The notes under the pieces: generated by a model
Told to the model about the DNA's origin: nothing
Seen by the model: the letters and a program-made list of their open reading frames with translations, nothing else
Databases searched by the model: none
Translations under genes and position numbers: made by a program
Part shown: positions 1 through 9,012 of the stretch, piece after piece
How positions within the stretch are numbered: position 1 is the first letter of the stretch
Layout: each line of letters begins with the position of its first letter
DNA from: Amycolatopsis thermoflava N1165
GTDB lineage: Bacteria > Actinomycetota > Actinomycetes > Mycobacteriales > Pseudonocardiaceae
DNA length: 64,000 bases
Assembly: GCF_000473265.1 (NCBI RefSeq)
Contig: NZ_KI421511.1
Location: 6,058,360-6,122,359 of the forward strand
Direction: 5' to 3'

Positions 1-2
1 AC

Positions 3-479
3 CCCAACGGGCCGGTGCCGTCGTGGGCCGTCGTGGGCGCGTACCCGGTCAACGGCAGCGGCAACATCGTGGAGGACTTCCACCCCAACGACCGCTACCG
101 GCCGTCGCCGAAGGCGCTCGGGTTCCCGGAGCCGCGCAACGACCTGGAGCGGCTGCTGCAGCTGGTCCGGACCAACCACCGGCCGGCGAGCGACCTGCCG
201 CCGGTGATCCTCGACTCGACGCTGTTCGTCTACGCGCTCGCGCCCATGCAGCGCACCGTCATCGGGTTCCACAACACCGACGGCCGCGTCCTGGTGCCCG
301 CGTACACGTCGAAGTCGCTGGTGCCGCCGGAGTGGCCGCACGCGAGGGCGGTCCTCGGCCGCGACATGGTGCCGCTGCTCGCGGGTCACGCGGTGGCGAT
401 CAACCCGCACGACGTGGTGACCGCGGTGGTGCCTGCCGAGCACCTGGTGGCCGCGCTCGAGCAGGAGCAAAAAGACTAA
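3..479 (+). CDS. type VII secretion system-associated protein (3' part)
   Basis: The gene enters from the left edge; its start is not in the window, and 158 codons plus a TAA stop are visible. The pattern W-A-V-V-G-A-Y followed by F-H-P-N-D-R-Y-R-P-S-P-K-A-L-G, then a second half with V-L-V-P-A-Y-T-S and A-I-N-P-H-D, resembles the SseB-like 'type VII secretion system-associated protein' family of actinomycetes. These are cytosolic proteins of unknown mechanism, usually encoded near ESX genes. No secretion signal or membrane segment is visible. The other ESX genes here lie more than 32 kb away, so any link is inferred. The family call is from recognition, not a search. Confidence 0.6.
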   Translation, partial: PNGPVPSWAVVGAYPVNGSGNIVEDFHPNDRYRPSPKALGFPEPRNDLERLLQLVRTNHRPASDLPPVILDSTLFVYALAPMQRTVIGFHNTDGRVLVPAYTSKSLVPPEWPHARAVLGRDMVPLLAGHAVAINPHDVVTAVVPAEHLVAALEQEQKD

Positions 480-585
480 ACATTCCGCACGGTTAAGCCA
501 GTCGCATCACGCTTTCGAGGTAAGCCGACTCGCAAAAAGCGCTCCATCGAGGCATCGTGACGACCATCGGAGGATGGGAGTCGCC

Positions 586-1407
586 GTGCAATTCTGGAGT
601 TCGAAACTGCGCCTGGGCACGCTGCTCGTGTCCGTGGCGCTGGGGACGACCGCCGTGTGCGGAGCGGGGTCGTCCGCCGCGTCCACACCGGACTACTCGA
701 AGGCGGAAAGCACTTTCGCCGGTTCGCAGATCGCCGCTGTCGAGGGCAAGGGCGATCCGCCCCGGTACAACGCGGATTCCGGCGCGCTGGGGCACGACGT
801 CAGCGGGCACCAGGGTGACGTGAACTGGCCGAGCGCCTGGGGGGCGGGCGGCCGGTTCGTCTACGTCAAGGCCACCGAGGGCACCGGGTTCATCAACAAG
901 CGTTTCACCCAGCAGTACAACGGTTCCTACAACATCGGGATGATCCGCGGCGCCTACCACTTCGCGCGCCCGGACGTCTCCGGCGGCCGCGAGCAGGCCG
1001 AGTACTTCCTCGCCCACGGCGGCGGCTGGACGCCGGACGGGCGGACGCTGCCCGGGGCGCTCGACGTGGAGTACAACCCGTACGGCGAGGCCTGCTACGG
1101 CCTCGACCCGACGCGCATGGGCGAGTGGATCCGCGACTTCTCGGACACCTACCACGCCCGCACCGGCCGCTTCCCGGTCGTCTACACCTCGACGAACTGG
1201 TGGAACAAGTGCACCGGGAACAACGCGGGCTTCGGGCAGAACAATCCGCTGTGGATAGCCCGCTACCAGCCGACCGTCGGCCCGCTGCCCGCCGGGTGGT
1301 CGCGCCAGTTCATCTGGCAGTTCGCCGATTCCGGAGTGCTGCCGGGCGACCAGAACCTGTTCAACGGGCCGCTGGAGCAGGTCAAGGGTTTCGCCACCAA
1401 CAACTGA
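586..1407 (+). CDS. secreted GH25 lysozyme (first of tandem pair)
   Basis: Family 25 glycoside hydrolase (N-acetylmuramidase) predicted to cut peptidoglycan outside the cell. An N-terminal signal peptide with a hydrophobic stretch (residues about 8-30) ends near an A-A-S cleavage region. The catalytic domain starts at G-H-D-V-S-G-H-Q-G, carrying the first acidic residue; the second acidic pair is in A-L-D-V-E-Y-N-P-Y-G. The GTG at 586 is preferred because G-G-G-A-G sits 5 bases upstream; an ATG at 574 directly abuts a GGAGG and would add 4 residues. The next gene is a close paralogue. A housekeeping or morphogenetic role is possible, but the function in the host is not shown by sequence. Confidence 0.88.
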   Translation: MQFWSSKLRLGTLLVSVALGTTAVCGAGSSAASTPDYSKAESTFAGSQIAAVEGKGDPPRYNADSGALGHDVSGHQGDVNWPSAWGAGGRFVYVKATEGTGFINKRFTQQYNGSYNIGMIRGAYHFARPDVSGGREQAEYFLAHGGGWTPDGRTLPGALDVEYNPYGEACYGLDPTRMGEWIRDFSDTYHARTGRFPVVYTSTNWWNKCTGNNAGFGQNNPLWIARYQPTVGPLPAGWSRQFIWQFADSGVLPGDQNLFNGPLEQVKGFATNN

Positions 1408-1595
1408 CGTCGTAATCCGGTCGAGTTACTACGAAAGTCGGGCCGTCGTCGGCGACATGCGGGAATCACCCACTCGCCATCTGAAATTCACGGGATTCGG
1501 TGACAAAGCGGCAAGTCGTCATCAAGAATCACGGCCTGGACGGTCTCCCTGCAACCAAGACCGTCCTCAGCGAGGGCAATGGAAAGGACTCGGGT

Positions 1596-2456
1596 ATGTC
1601 TGCTCCACGCAAGAGATGGTGGCGGTTCGCCACGTCCGCCACCGCCGCGTCGGTCGCCGTGCTCGTGCTCGGCGCCCTGGCCCCGGCCGGCGCGGCTCCG
1701 GCGACCGTCGACGGGATGCCGGTCGACGACTACGTCGCTCGTTACGATCACCCGATGGGTTCGCAGATCGCGCGCGTCGAGGGCGATCACTCGACCGCGG
1801 AGACGCAGGCCGTCGCCGCCGGCGACACCGCGGCGGCCGCGACGGTGGAGGGCATCGACGTCAGCGGCCACCAGGGCAACGTCGACTGGGCGAACTACTG
1901 GGGCCAGGGCAAGCGGTTCGCCTACGTCAAGGCGACCGAGGGCACGTACTACACCAACCCGTACTTCGCGCAGCAGTACAACGGCTCCTACAACATCGGC
2001 ATGATCCGCGGCGCCTACCACTTCGCCACCCCGGACACGGCGTCCGGCGCCGCGCAGGCGAACTACTTCGTCGACCACGGCGGGGGCTGGTCGGCGGACG
2101 GCAAGACGCTGCCGGGCGCGCTGGACATGGAGTACAACCCGTACGGCCCGACCTGTTACGGCTTGTCCAAGAGCGGGATGACCGCGTGGATCAAGGACTT
2201 CAGTGACACCTACCACGCCCGCACCGGGCGGTACCCGGTGATCTACACCAGCACGAGCTGGTGGAACCAGTGCGTCGACGGGGCGTTCGCGGCGACGAAC
2301 CCGCTGTGGATCGCACGCTACGCCTCGACGGTGGGCACCTTGCCCTACAACTGGGGTTTCCACACGTTCTGGCAGTACTCGTCGAGCCCGATCGACCAGA
2401 ACACCTTCAACGGCGCGTACGACCGGCTGCAGGTGCTCGCCACCTCGAAGGGCTGA
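1596..2456 (+). CDS. secreted GH25 lysozyme (second of tandem pair)
   Basis: Paralogue of the gene just upstream, about 286 residues. A signal peptide (residues 1-32, ending A-P-A-G-A-A-P) is followed by a roughly 50-residue linker and the GH25 barrel: G-I-D-V-S-G-H-Q-G, Y-V-K-A-T-E-G, and L-D-M-E-Y-N-P-Y-G with the catalytic acids. The frame is open further upstream, but the ATG at 1596 starts directly at the signal peptide and follows a GGAAAGG-like ribosome site. The 188-bp spacer from the first copy shows no terminator, so co-transcription is possible. The two catalytic domains share long identical segments, indicating tandem duplication. Confidence 0.9.
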   Translation: MSAPRKRWWRFATSATAASVAVLVLGALAPAGAAPATVDGMPVDDYVARYDHPMGSQIARVEGDHSTAETQAVAAGDTAAAATVEGIDVSGHQGNVDWANYWGQGKRFAYVKATEGTYYTNPYFAQQYNGSYNIGMIRGAYHFATPDTASGAAQANYFVDHGGGWSADGKTLPGALDMEYNPYGPTCYGLSKSGMTAWIKDFSDTYHARTGRYPVIYTSTSWWNQCVDGAFAATNPLWIARYASTVGTLPYNWGFHTFWQYSSSPIDQNTFNGAYDRLQVLATSKG

Positions 2457-2618
2457 CCGCGAGGGGGCTCCCGCCCGTCCGTGGTGGGAGTCTCCTTCGC
2501 TTTTGTCGGGGTCGCCAGGCACAATGCCCGTGATCAGTGCGATGTCCGGGCGTGGGGGAACCAGGTTCGGCGCCGATACGTCCGAGCAGGGCGTAGCGAT
2601 CCAGGAAGGGCGACGTCG

Positions 2619-3683
2619 ATGACCTACCCACCGCAGCCGGGACAGCCGGATTACGGTCAGCAACCAGATCCGTACGGCCAGCAGCAGGGCGGCTACCCCC
2701 AGTCCGGGGGCTTTCCGCAGCAGGGTGGGCAGTACGGCGGTCAGCAGTACCCGGGCCAGCAGCCCTACGGCCAGCCCGAGTACGGCCAGCAGCCCGGTTA
2801 CGGGCAGCAGCCTGGCTACGGCCAGCAGCAGTACCCGGGCTACGACCCGAACTACCCGCAGACCGCGCAGTTCGGCTACGGCGGCCCGCCGCCCGGCGGT
2901 GGCGGCAGCAAGAAGGGCCTGTGGATCGGCCTGTCGGTCGGTCTCGTCGTCGTGCTGGCGGCGCTGGGCATCACCGGGTTCTGGGTGCCGGGCTTCTTCC
3001 TCGGCGACAAGGAGGAGGGTCCCCAGGCGGTCGCCCAGCAGGTGATCGACGGGATCCGGAACCACGACAAGAACGCGCTCAACGCGTTGAAGTGCGCGGA
3101 CGCGGACCGGTCGGTCACCTCGGCGATCGAGGACGTCAACGACGTCGACAGCATCACGATCGGCAAGATCACGGAGAACGGCGACACCGCGACGGTCGAG
3201 TTCACCGCCAGCGCGGGCGGCGAGGACGGCACCGGCACCGGCACGCTGGCGAAGGTCAACGGCAAGTGGTGCTGGAAGGACCTGGAGACCAGGGCGTCCG
3301 GCAGCGGCGGCTCGACCCGCACGTCCACCTCGCGCTCGTCGAGCAGCCGCACGCCGACGTCGTCCAGCAGCTCGTCGACCGGGGGCACCGGCGGCAGCGA
3401 CGGCAAGGCGATGGTCGAGGACTTCCTGGCCAAGATGGCGGCCGGTGACGTCAACGGCGTGACCTCGCTGGTCTGCTCCGACGCGACGCAGGACAACAAG
3501 GACGACGCGCGGGAGGCCGCCGAGAAGCGCGCCAACGTGACGCCGACCTACGACAGCGCCACGGACACCATGGTGTCCGGCGACCTGACCGGCACGCAGC
3601 AGGGCGAGCAGGTCACCGGCCTGTTCTTCGCGGAGAACTTCGACGGCGAGGGCTTCTGCGTCTCGGTGTTCGGGGTGTTCTAG
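2619..3683 (+). CDS. Gln/Pro/Tyr-rich membrane protein with two extracytoplasmic DUF4878-like modules
   Basis: 354 residues. The first 95 are a low-complexity cytoplasmic tail of repeated Y-G-Q-Q-P-G-Y-like units, followed by G-G-G-G-S-K-K and one membrane segment (about 102-128). Outside the membrane are an NTF2/DUF4878-like module (Q-A-V-A-Q-Q-V-I-D-G-I-R...W-C-W-K-D-L), a Ser/Thr-rich linker, and a second similar module ending in G-E-G-F-C-V-S-V-F-G-V-F. Single-span proteins with such tails are common in actinobacteria; the function is unknown. The ATG at 2619 follows GGAAGG; upstream in-frame codons lack a site. The stop lies in a CTAG shared with the convergent regulator. Confidence 0.75.
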   Translation: MTYPPQPGQPDYGQQPDPYGQQQGGYPQSGGFPQQGGQYGGQQYPGQQPYGQPEYGQQPGYGQQPGYGQQQYPGYDPNYPQTAQFGYGGPPPGGGGSKKGLWIGLSVGLVVVLAALGITGFWVPGFFLGDKEEGPQAVAQQVIDGIRNHDKNALNALKCADADRSVTSAIEDVNDVDSITIGKITENGDTATVEFTASAGGEDGTGTGTLAKVNGKWCWKDLETRASGSGGSTRTSTSRSSSSRTPTSSSSSSTGGTGGSDGKAMVEDFLAKMAAGDVNGVTSLVCSDATQDNKDDAREAAEKRANVTPTYDSATDTMVSGDLTGTQQGEQVTGLFFAENFDGEGFCVSVFGVF

Positions 3684-4258
3684 CCGGATCGGCGGCCGAG
3701 GCCGGGGCGCCTCGGCCGCATGATCAGCGCCGCGACGTAGTACGTGCAGGACGTCGCGGCGCGGTTGGCGTAGGAGAGGGTGACGTCTGCCGGGAGGTAG
3801 AGGCTGTCACCCTCTTCCAGTTCCAGGGTGTCCTCGTCGATCGTCAGCGTGAGGACGCCGGACTGCACGTAGATGAACTCGTGGGAGCCCGCCGCGTAGG
3901 GCGGGTACGTGCCGGCCTCGCAGCCCGCGGGCAGCGTCGAGCGGATCCACTCGAAGTTCACCCCCGGCACGACGGGGGTGAGGATCGTCCGCTGCCACCC
4001 GCCCGGCTCGTCGACCACGTCCTGGTCCGCGGCCCGGCGCACGACCATCCGCGGCGGCTCGGTGAGCAGGTCCGTCAGTGGCAGCCCGAGCCCCTCCGCT
4101 ATCCGGTCCAGCACCACGACGGTCGGCGCCTTCGAGCCCCGTTCGACGGCGGACAACATGCTGACGCTGACCCCCGACCGGTCGGCGAGCCCCTGCAGCG
4201 TCATGCCGCGCCCGGTGCGGGCGGTCTGGATGCGCCTGCCCAGCGCGTCGAGATCCAT
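3680..4258 (-). CDS. XRE-cupin transcriptional regulator
   Basis: 192 residues. Residues 3-57 form a helix-turn-helix of the XRE type (G-M-T-L-Q-G-L-A-D-R-S-G-V-S-V-S-M-L-S); residues about 110-185 form a cupin barrel (G-S-H-E-F-I-Y-V-Q-S-G-V-L-T-L). This architecture (the PuuR/SutR class) usually senses a small ligand in the cupin and represses itself and a neighbour. It is divergent from a GNAT gene 32 bp away, and the gap contains two copies of TCCTATAGT. The ATG at 4258 follows AGGA. In-frame codons further upstream would run through the putative operator and are rejected. Confidence 0.9.
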   Translation of the reverse strand: MDLDALGRRIQTARTGRGMTLQGLADRSGVSVSMLSAVERGSKAPTVVVLDRIAEGLGLPLTDLLTEPPRMVVRRAADQDVVDEPGGWQRTILTPVVPGVNFEWIRSTLPAGCEAGTYPPYAAGSHEFIYVQSGVLTLTIDEDTLELEEGDSLYLPADVTLSYANRAATSCTYYVAALIMRPRRPGLGRRSG

Positions 4259-4261
4259 GTA

Positions 4262-4291
4262 TCCTATAGTAGTGGTTGATTCTCCTATAGT
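4262..4291. promoter_or_regulatory. direct-repeat operator between XRE-cupin and GNAT genes
   Basis: TCCTATAGT occurs at 4262-4270 and 4283-4291, 21 bp apart (two helical turns). Each copy contains the self-complementary CTATAG. The copies fill the whole gap between the two divergent start codons and overlap the probable GTG start of the GNAT gene. Autoregulation by the XRE-cupin protein is inferred from position. Confidence 0.5.
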
Positions 4292-4781
4292 GAAATCGGC
4301 TGGAGTGGCCGACCTGCCGGCCATCGCGGGGATCTACGAGGGTTACGTGCGGACCAGCACGGCGACGTTCGAGCTGGAACCGCCGGACCTGGCCGAATGG
4401 ACTCGCCGTTTCACCGCGATCACCGACGCCGGCCTGCCGTTCCTGGTGGCCGAAGTGGACGGCCGCGTCGCCGGCTACGCGTACTGCTCGCCGTGGAAGA
4501 CGCGCCCGGCCTACCGCCGCACGGCGGAGAACTCGATCTACCTCGCCCCGTGGTCGACGGGCCGCGGCGTGGGCGGCGCGCTGCTGGACGCGCTCCTGTC
4601 CCGGTGCCAGGAGAACGGAATCCGCGAGGTGATCGCGGTGATCGCCGACCCGGAACGCAACCCGGCCTCACCGGCGCTGCACCGCCGCCGCGGCTTCTCC
4701 GACGTCGGGGTGCTGCGCAACGTCGGCTACAAGCACGACCGCTGGCTCGACACGCTCCTGCTGCAGAAGAGCCTGATCTAG
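4290..4781 (+). CDS. GNAT family N-acetyltransferase (phosphinothricin acetyltransferase-like)
   Basis: About 163 residues with the full GNAT fold: A-D-L-P-A-I-A-G-I-Y-E-G-Y-V at the N-terminus, motif A around V-A-G-Y-A-Y and the acetyl-CoA loop G-R-G-V-G-G-A-L-L, and H-R-R-R-G-F-S-D-V-G near the C-terminus. The order matches the phosphinothricin/methionine-sulfone acetyltransferase branch, which acetylates small amines; the true substrate is not readable. GTG at 4290 gives the usual family N-terminus; GTG at 4272 is an alternative. Transcription may be leaderless. It is probably controlled by the divergent XRE-cupin regulator. Confidence 0.85.
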   Translation: MKSAGVADLPAIAGIYEGYVRTSTATFELEPPDLAEWTRRFTAITDAGLPFLVAEVDGRVAGYAYCSPWKTRPAYRRTAENSIYLAPWSTGRGVGGALLDALLSRCQENGIREVIAVIADPERNPASPALHRRRGFSDVGVLRNVGYKHDRWLDTLLLQKSLI

Positions 4782-5061
4782 GGTTCCGGCATGCCACAGT
4801 GATCGCGCGGTGGCCCAACGACCGGTACCGCGCGGCGAGGACGATCGGTGCTCCGAGCACGGGCGGCATCAGCTGAAGCTGCTCCGTGCCGGACGCGTCA
4901 CGGATCGACGCTTCGGCCAAGCCGGTGGAACTCCCGGCCGCCGACCACGTCGAGTTCCGCGGCCGCGTCCACTCATTGCCCTGGAACCCACGGCCCGGTC
5001 ATCTTCGACGATGCCGAGTTCGCGGGCGCCACCGCACTGCGGCAGTAGCGCCCGCGACTCC
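4782..5061. other. intergenic stretch with a possible gene remnant
   Basis: No intact gene is supported. One plus-strand frame ends (about 4985-5048) in V-I-F-D-D-A-E-F-A-G-A-T-A-L, which resembles a pentapeptide-repeat segment but is too short for certainty. The rest gives only short unlike frames. It may be a decayed gene between convergent transcription units. Confidence 0.2.
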
Positions 5062-7350
5062 TCAGTCGAACAGCTTCGGGAGCGTGCTCTCGAACGCGTC
5101 GCGCAGTTCCTCCATCCCGAAGGTCGCCACGCCCTGGATCTCCAGGCCGCCCGCCTCCGGGTCCACGACGCCGGCCTTGCGCCAGGGGAGGCCGCGGGCC
5201 GTGCACATCTCCGTGAACCGCAGCTCCTCGGTCCGCGGCACCGCCACCAGGACCCGCCCGGTGGACTCCGAGAACAGCTGCACGAACGGGTCGGCGTCCT
5301 CGTCGAGCAGGGCCCGCGCCCCGCACTGGCCGATCAGCACCATCTCCACCAGGGCCTGCGCCAGGCCGCCGTCGGACAGGTCGTGCGCGGCCGAGATCAT
5401 CCCGTCGCGCGAACCGGCGACCAGGATCTCCGCCAGCAGCCGCTCGCGCTCCAGGTCCACCTTCGGCGGCAGCCCGCCCAGGTGCCCGTGGATCACGTGC
5501 GCCCACGCCGAACCGCCGAACTCGTCGTGCGTCTCGCCGAGCAGCAGGAGCGTCTCGCCCGCCTCGGCGCCGATCCCGGTCGGGATGCGCCGCCGCACGT
5601 CGTCGATCACGCCGAGCACGCCGACCACCGGCGTCGGCAGGATCGCCGTCTCACCGGTCTGGTTGTAGAAGCTCACGTTGCCGCCGGTCACCGGGATGCC
5701 GAGCTGCGCGCAACCGTCGGCGATGCCGTGCACGGCCTGTTCGAACTGCCACATCACGCCCGGGTCCGTCGGCGCCCCGAAGTTCAGGCAGTCGGTCACG
5801 GCCAGCGGGGTGGCGCCCGTCGTCGCCACGTTGCGGTACGCCTCGGCCAGCGCGATCTGCGCCCCCGCGTACGGGTCGAGGTACACGAACCGGCTGTTGC
5901 AGTCCGTCGACACCGCGACGCCGCGCCCGGTCTCCTCGTCGATGCGGATCATGCCGCCGTCCGACGGCTGCGACAGCACCGTGTTGCCGCGCACGTACCG
6001 GTCGTACTGGTCGGTGACCCACTCCTTCGACGCCTGGTTCGGCGACGAGACCACCTTCAGCAGCGTCTCCCGCAGTTCGTCCGGAGTGGACGGACGGTGC
6101 AGCTTCTCCGGCGTGTCCGCCTGCAGCTCGTCCTGAGTGGACGGACGGGCGACCGGCCGGTCGTACACCGGGCCCTGGTGCGCCACCGTGCGCGGCGGCA
6201 CGTCCACCACGGTCTCGCCGTGCCAGGTCACCACCAGGTGGTCACCGTCGGTGACCTCGCCGATGACGGTGGCGATGACGTCCCACTTCGCGCACACCGC
6301 GAGGAACGCGTCCACCTTGGACGGTTCGACGACCGCGCACATCCGCTCCTGCGACTCGCTGGAGAGGATCTCCGCCGGGGTCATGCCCTCGGCGCGCAGC
6401 GGCACCTTGTCCAGCTCGACGTGCATGCCGCCGTCGCCGGCCGCGGCCAGCTCGGACGTCGCGCAGGACAGGCCCGCGCCGCCGAGGTCCTGGATGCCGA
6501 CGACGAGCTTCTGCTGGAACAGCTCCAGGCAGCACTCGATGAGCACCTTCTCGGTGAACGGGTCGCCGACCTGGACGCTCGGCAGCTTCTTGCGGCCGCC
6601 GGAGTTCTCGTCGCCGGAGAACGTGTCGCTGGCCAGCACCGACACGCCGCCGATGCCGTCCAGACCGGTCCGCGCGCCGAACAGGATGATCTTGTTGCCG
6701 GTGCCGGACGCGAACGCCAGGTGCAGGTCCTCGGTGCGCATCGCGCCCACGCACAGCGCGTTCACCAGCGGGTTACCCGCGTAGCTGGCGTCGAAGGCGA
6801 CCTCGCCGCCGATGTTGGGCAGGCCGAGGCAGTTGCCGTACCCGGCGACGCCGGCCACGACACCCGGCAGCACGCGGCGGGTGTCCGGCGCGTCGGCCGG
6901 GCCGAAGCGCAGCGAGTCGGCCACCGCGAGCGGCCGCGCACCCATCGCGAGGATGTCGCGCACGATGCCGCCGACACCCGTCGCGGCGCCCTGGTAAGGC
7001 TCCACATAGGACGGATGGTTGTGGCTTTCGACCTTGAAGGTGACCGCCCAGCCGTCGCCGATGTCGACGACACCGGCGTTCTCGCCGATCCCGGCGAGCA
7101 TCTTCGAGCGCATCTCCTCGGTGGTGGTCTCGCCGAAGTAGCGCAGGTGCTTCTTCGACGACTTGTACGAGCAGTGCTCGCTCCACATCACCGAGTACAT
7201 GGCCAGCTCGGCGTCCGTCGGCCGCCTGCCCAGGATCTCGCGGATGCGCGCGTACTCGTCGTCGGCGAGCCCGAGCTCGCGGTAGGGCTGCGGGAGGTCC
7301 GGCGTTTCCGCGGCCCGCTCGGTCGTGTCGATGGCCAGGGTGTCGGTCAC
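5062..7350 (-). CDS. purL: phosphoribosylformylglycinamidine synthase subunit PurL
   Basis: 762 residues, the normal size for the small-type PurL. It carries out the ATP-dependent fourth step of purine synthesis (FGAR to FGAM), using ammonia delivered by PurQ with PurS as bridge. Family motifs: [12 protein letters not shown] near residue 60, [21 protein letters not shown], and [14 protein letters not shown] at 7350 gives the usual short N-terminus and follows GGAGG closely. Unlike many actinobacteria, purQ and purS are 3.4 kb away beyond an opposite-strand ABC transporter, so purL needs its own promoter in the 81-bp gap to 7432. Confidence 0.97.
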   Translation of the reverse strand: MTDTLAIDTTERAAETPDLPQPYRELGLADDEYARIREILGRRPTDAELAMYSVMWSEHCSYKSSKKHLRYFGETTTEEMRSKMLAGIGENAGVVDIGDGWAVTFKVESHNHPSYVEPYQGAATGVGGIVRDILAMGARPLAVADSLRFGPADAPDTRRVLPGVVAGVAGYGNCLGLPNIGGEVAFDASYAGNPLVNALCVGAMRTEDLHLAFASGTGNKIILFGARTGLDGIGGVSVLASDTFSGDENSGGRKKLPSVQVGDPFTEKVLIECCLELFQQKLVVGIQDLGGAGLSCATSELAAAGDGGMHVELDKVPLRAEGMTPAEILSSESQERMCAVVEPSKVDAFLAVCAKWDVIATVIGEVTDGDHLVVTWHGETVVDVPPRTVAHQGPVYDRPVARPSTQDELQADTPEKLHRPSTPDELRETLLKVVSSPNQASKEWVTDQYDRYVRGNTVLSQPSDGGMIRIDEETGRGVAVSTDCNSRFVYLDPYAGAQIALAEAYRNVATTGATPLAVTDCLNFGAPTDPGVMWQFEQAVHGIADGCAQLGIPVTGGNVSFYNQTGETAILPTPVVGVLGVIDDVRRRIPTGIGAEAGETLLLLGETHDEFGGSAWAHVIHGHLGGLPPKVDLERERLLAEILVAGSRDGMISAAHDLSDGGLAQALVEMVLIGQCGARALLDEDADPFVQLFSESTGRVLVAVPRTEELRFTEMCTARGLPWRKAGVVDPEAGGLEIQGVATFGMEELRDAFESTLPKLFD

Positions 7351-7431
7351 AGCCTCCAGGGTACTTGCAGCGCTCTGACCGGCAGAAAATCGGTCGCGTG
7401 AGGTGAGCTGGGGCACTTACCGTCTGTTGTC

Positions 7432-9012
7432 ATGCGCCTCCCGCCCCGGCTCACGCCACTGCGATTCCTCGGCGCGCTCCTGCGGGCACGGCCGTGGCTC
7501 GCGGTGTCCGCGTGTGTCCTGGGCGCGCTGTGGCTGCTGCCCGGCGCGCTGCTGCCGCTCGTGATCGGCGGGGTGGTCGAGGACATCCGCGCGGGCGAGG
7601 AGCTGCTCGGCGGGGTCGGCCTGGTCGTGCTGCTCGGCGTGGCGCAGGCGGTGTGCGCAGGCGCGCTGGTCTTCGCCGTGCACACCATGTGGATCCACGG
7701 CGCGGCGATGACGCAGCGCGCGGTCGTCGAGCACACGGCGCGGCTCGGGGCGTCGCTGCGGCCGCAGGCCGGGACCGGTGACGTGATGGCGGTGTCCTCC
7801 TCGGACATCAACCACATCGGCAACGTGTTCGAGGTGGCAGGCCGGCTGTTCGGCTCGGTGGTGGCCTTCCTCACCGTCAGCCTGGTGCTGATCGGCATGT
7901 CGCCGCTGCTGGGCGTGATCGCGCTGGTCGGGGTCCCGCTCGCGACGCTGAGCATGGGCAAGCTGGTCGCGCCGCTGCAACGCCGCAAGGGCGTGCAGCG
8001 CGAGGAGCTGTCCAGCGTGAACGCGCTGGCCGCGGACATCGTGTCGGGTCTGCGGATCCTCCGCGGCGTCGGCGGCGAGCAGCAGTTCCTCGGCCGGTTC
8101 CGCGGCGCCAGCCAGCGGGTCCGGCGGGCGGGCGTCGAGGTGGCGCGCAGCGAGTCGTGGCTGGTGGGCGCCGAGGTGCTGCTGCCCGGACTGGTCACGG
8201 TGGCGATCACCTGGCTCGGCGCGCGGTTCGTCGCGGCGGGCACGATCAGCGTCGGCGAGCTGGTGGCGTTCTACTCGTCGTCGGTCTTCCTGGTGGTGCC
8301 GGTGAGCACGGCGACCGAGTTCACCGCCGCGTTCTCCTCGGCGATGGTGTCGGCGAAGAAGGTCTGCGGAGTGCTGAGCCTGCGGCCGCTGCTGTCCGAG
8401 CCGGACGCGCCGGTCGCGCTGCCGGACGGGCCGCTGGAACTGCACGACACGACCTCCGGTTTCACCGCGGTGGCCGGAAAGCTGACCGTCGTGGACGCCG
8501 GGCCGGATGCCGAGGCGCTGGCCGCGCGGCTGGCCCGGTTCGCCGACCCGGAGCCCGGCGAGCGGGTACTCGTGTCCGGCGTGCCCGCCGCCCACGTGGC
8601 GCTGGCCGAACTCCGGTCACGCGTGGTCTACGCGCACAACCAGGACCTGTGGTTCTCCGGCATCCTGCGGGACCAGCTGGTCCCGGCCGAGCGGGCGGAG
8701 GTCGCGCTCTGGGCCGCCGACGCCGAGGACATCGTCGAAGGCCTGCCGAACGGGCTCGACGAGCTGATCGGCGAGCGGGGCCGCGAGGTGTCCGGCGGCC
8801 AGCGGCAGCGGCTGAACCTGGCCCGCGCGCTGGCACTGGACGCCGACACCCTGCTGCTCGACGAACCGACCTCGGCCGTCGACGCGCACACCGAGGCCCG
8901 CATCACCGAGCGGGTCACCGAGCTGCGCCGTGGCCGCACGACCGTCGTCTTCACGGAAAGTCCACTGTGGAAAGCGGTGGCGGACGAGGTGATCACATGC
9001 GTTTCAAGCTAG
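7432..9012 (+). CDS. ABC exporter half-transporter, degenerate Walker A (subunit 1)
   Basis: 526 residues: six membrane helices (about 15-290) fused to a nucleotide-binding domain. The ABC signature V-S-G-G-Q-R-Q (about 453) and Walker B L-L-L-D-E-P-T-S with catalytic Glu are intact. The Walker A position (about 355-370) reads D-A-G-P-D-A-E-A-L-A-A-R-L, without the G-K-S/T loop or lysine, and the switch histidine is replaced (V-V-F-T-E-S-P). It therefore probably cannot bind nucleotide with its own P-loop but supplies a good signature to its partner. The next gene starts 16 bp before this one stops, so they are translationally coupled. Substrate unknown. Confidence 0.9.
   Translation: MRLPPRLTPLRFLGALLRARPWLAVSACVLGALWLLPGALLPLVIGGVVEDIRAGEELLGGVGLVVLLGVAQAVCAGALVFAVHTMWIHGAAMTQRAVVEHTARLGASLRPQAGTGDVMAVSSSDINHIGNVFEVAGRLFGSVVAFLTVSLVLIGMSPLLGVIALVGVPLATLSMGKLVAPLQRRKGVQREELSSVNALAADIVSGLRILRGVGGEQQFLGRFRGASQRVRRAGVEVARSESWLVGAEVLLPGLVTVAITWLGARFVAAGTISVGELVAFYSSSVFLVVPVSTATEFTAAFSSAMVSAKKVCGVLSLRPLLSEPDAPVALPDGPLELHDTTSGFTAVAGKLTVVDAGPDAEALAARLARFADPEPGERVLVSGVPAAHVALAELRSRVVYAHNQDLWFSGILRDQLVPAERAEVALWAADAEDIVEGLPNGLDELIGERGREVSGGQRQRLNLARALALDADTLLLDEPTSAVDAHTEARITERVTELRRGRTTVVFTESPLWKAVADEVITCVSS

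Noticed and set aside
4810..7401. 863-codon plus-strand open frame antisense to purL
   Set aside because: It mirrors purL third-position GC bias, gives a His/Arg/Ala-rich peptide with no domain, and purL is certain.
8480..8540. Frameshift hiding a normal Walker A in ABC subunit 1
   Set aside because: The frame is continuous on both sides and no alternative frame offers a GxxGxGKS/T loop; degeneration fits the mirrored loss in subunit 2.
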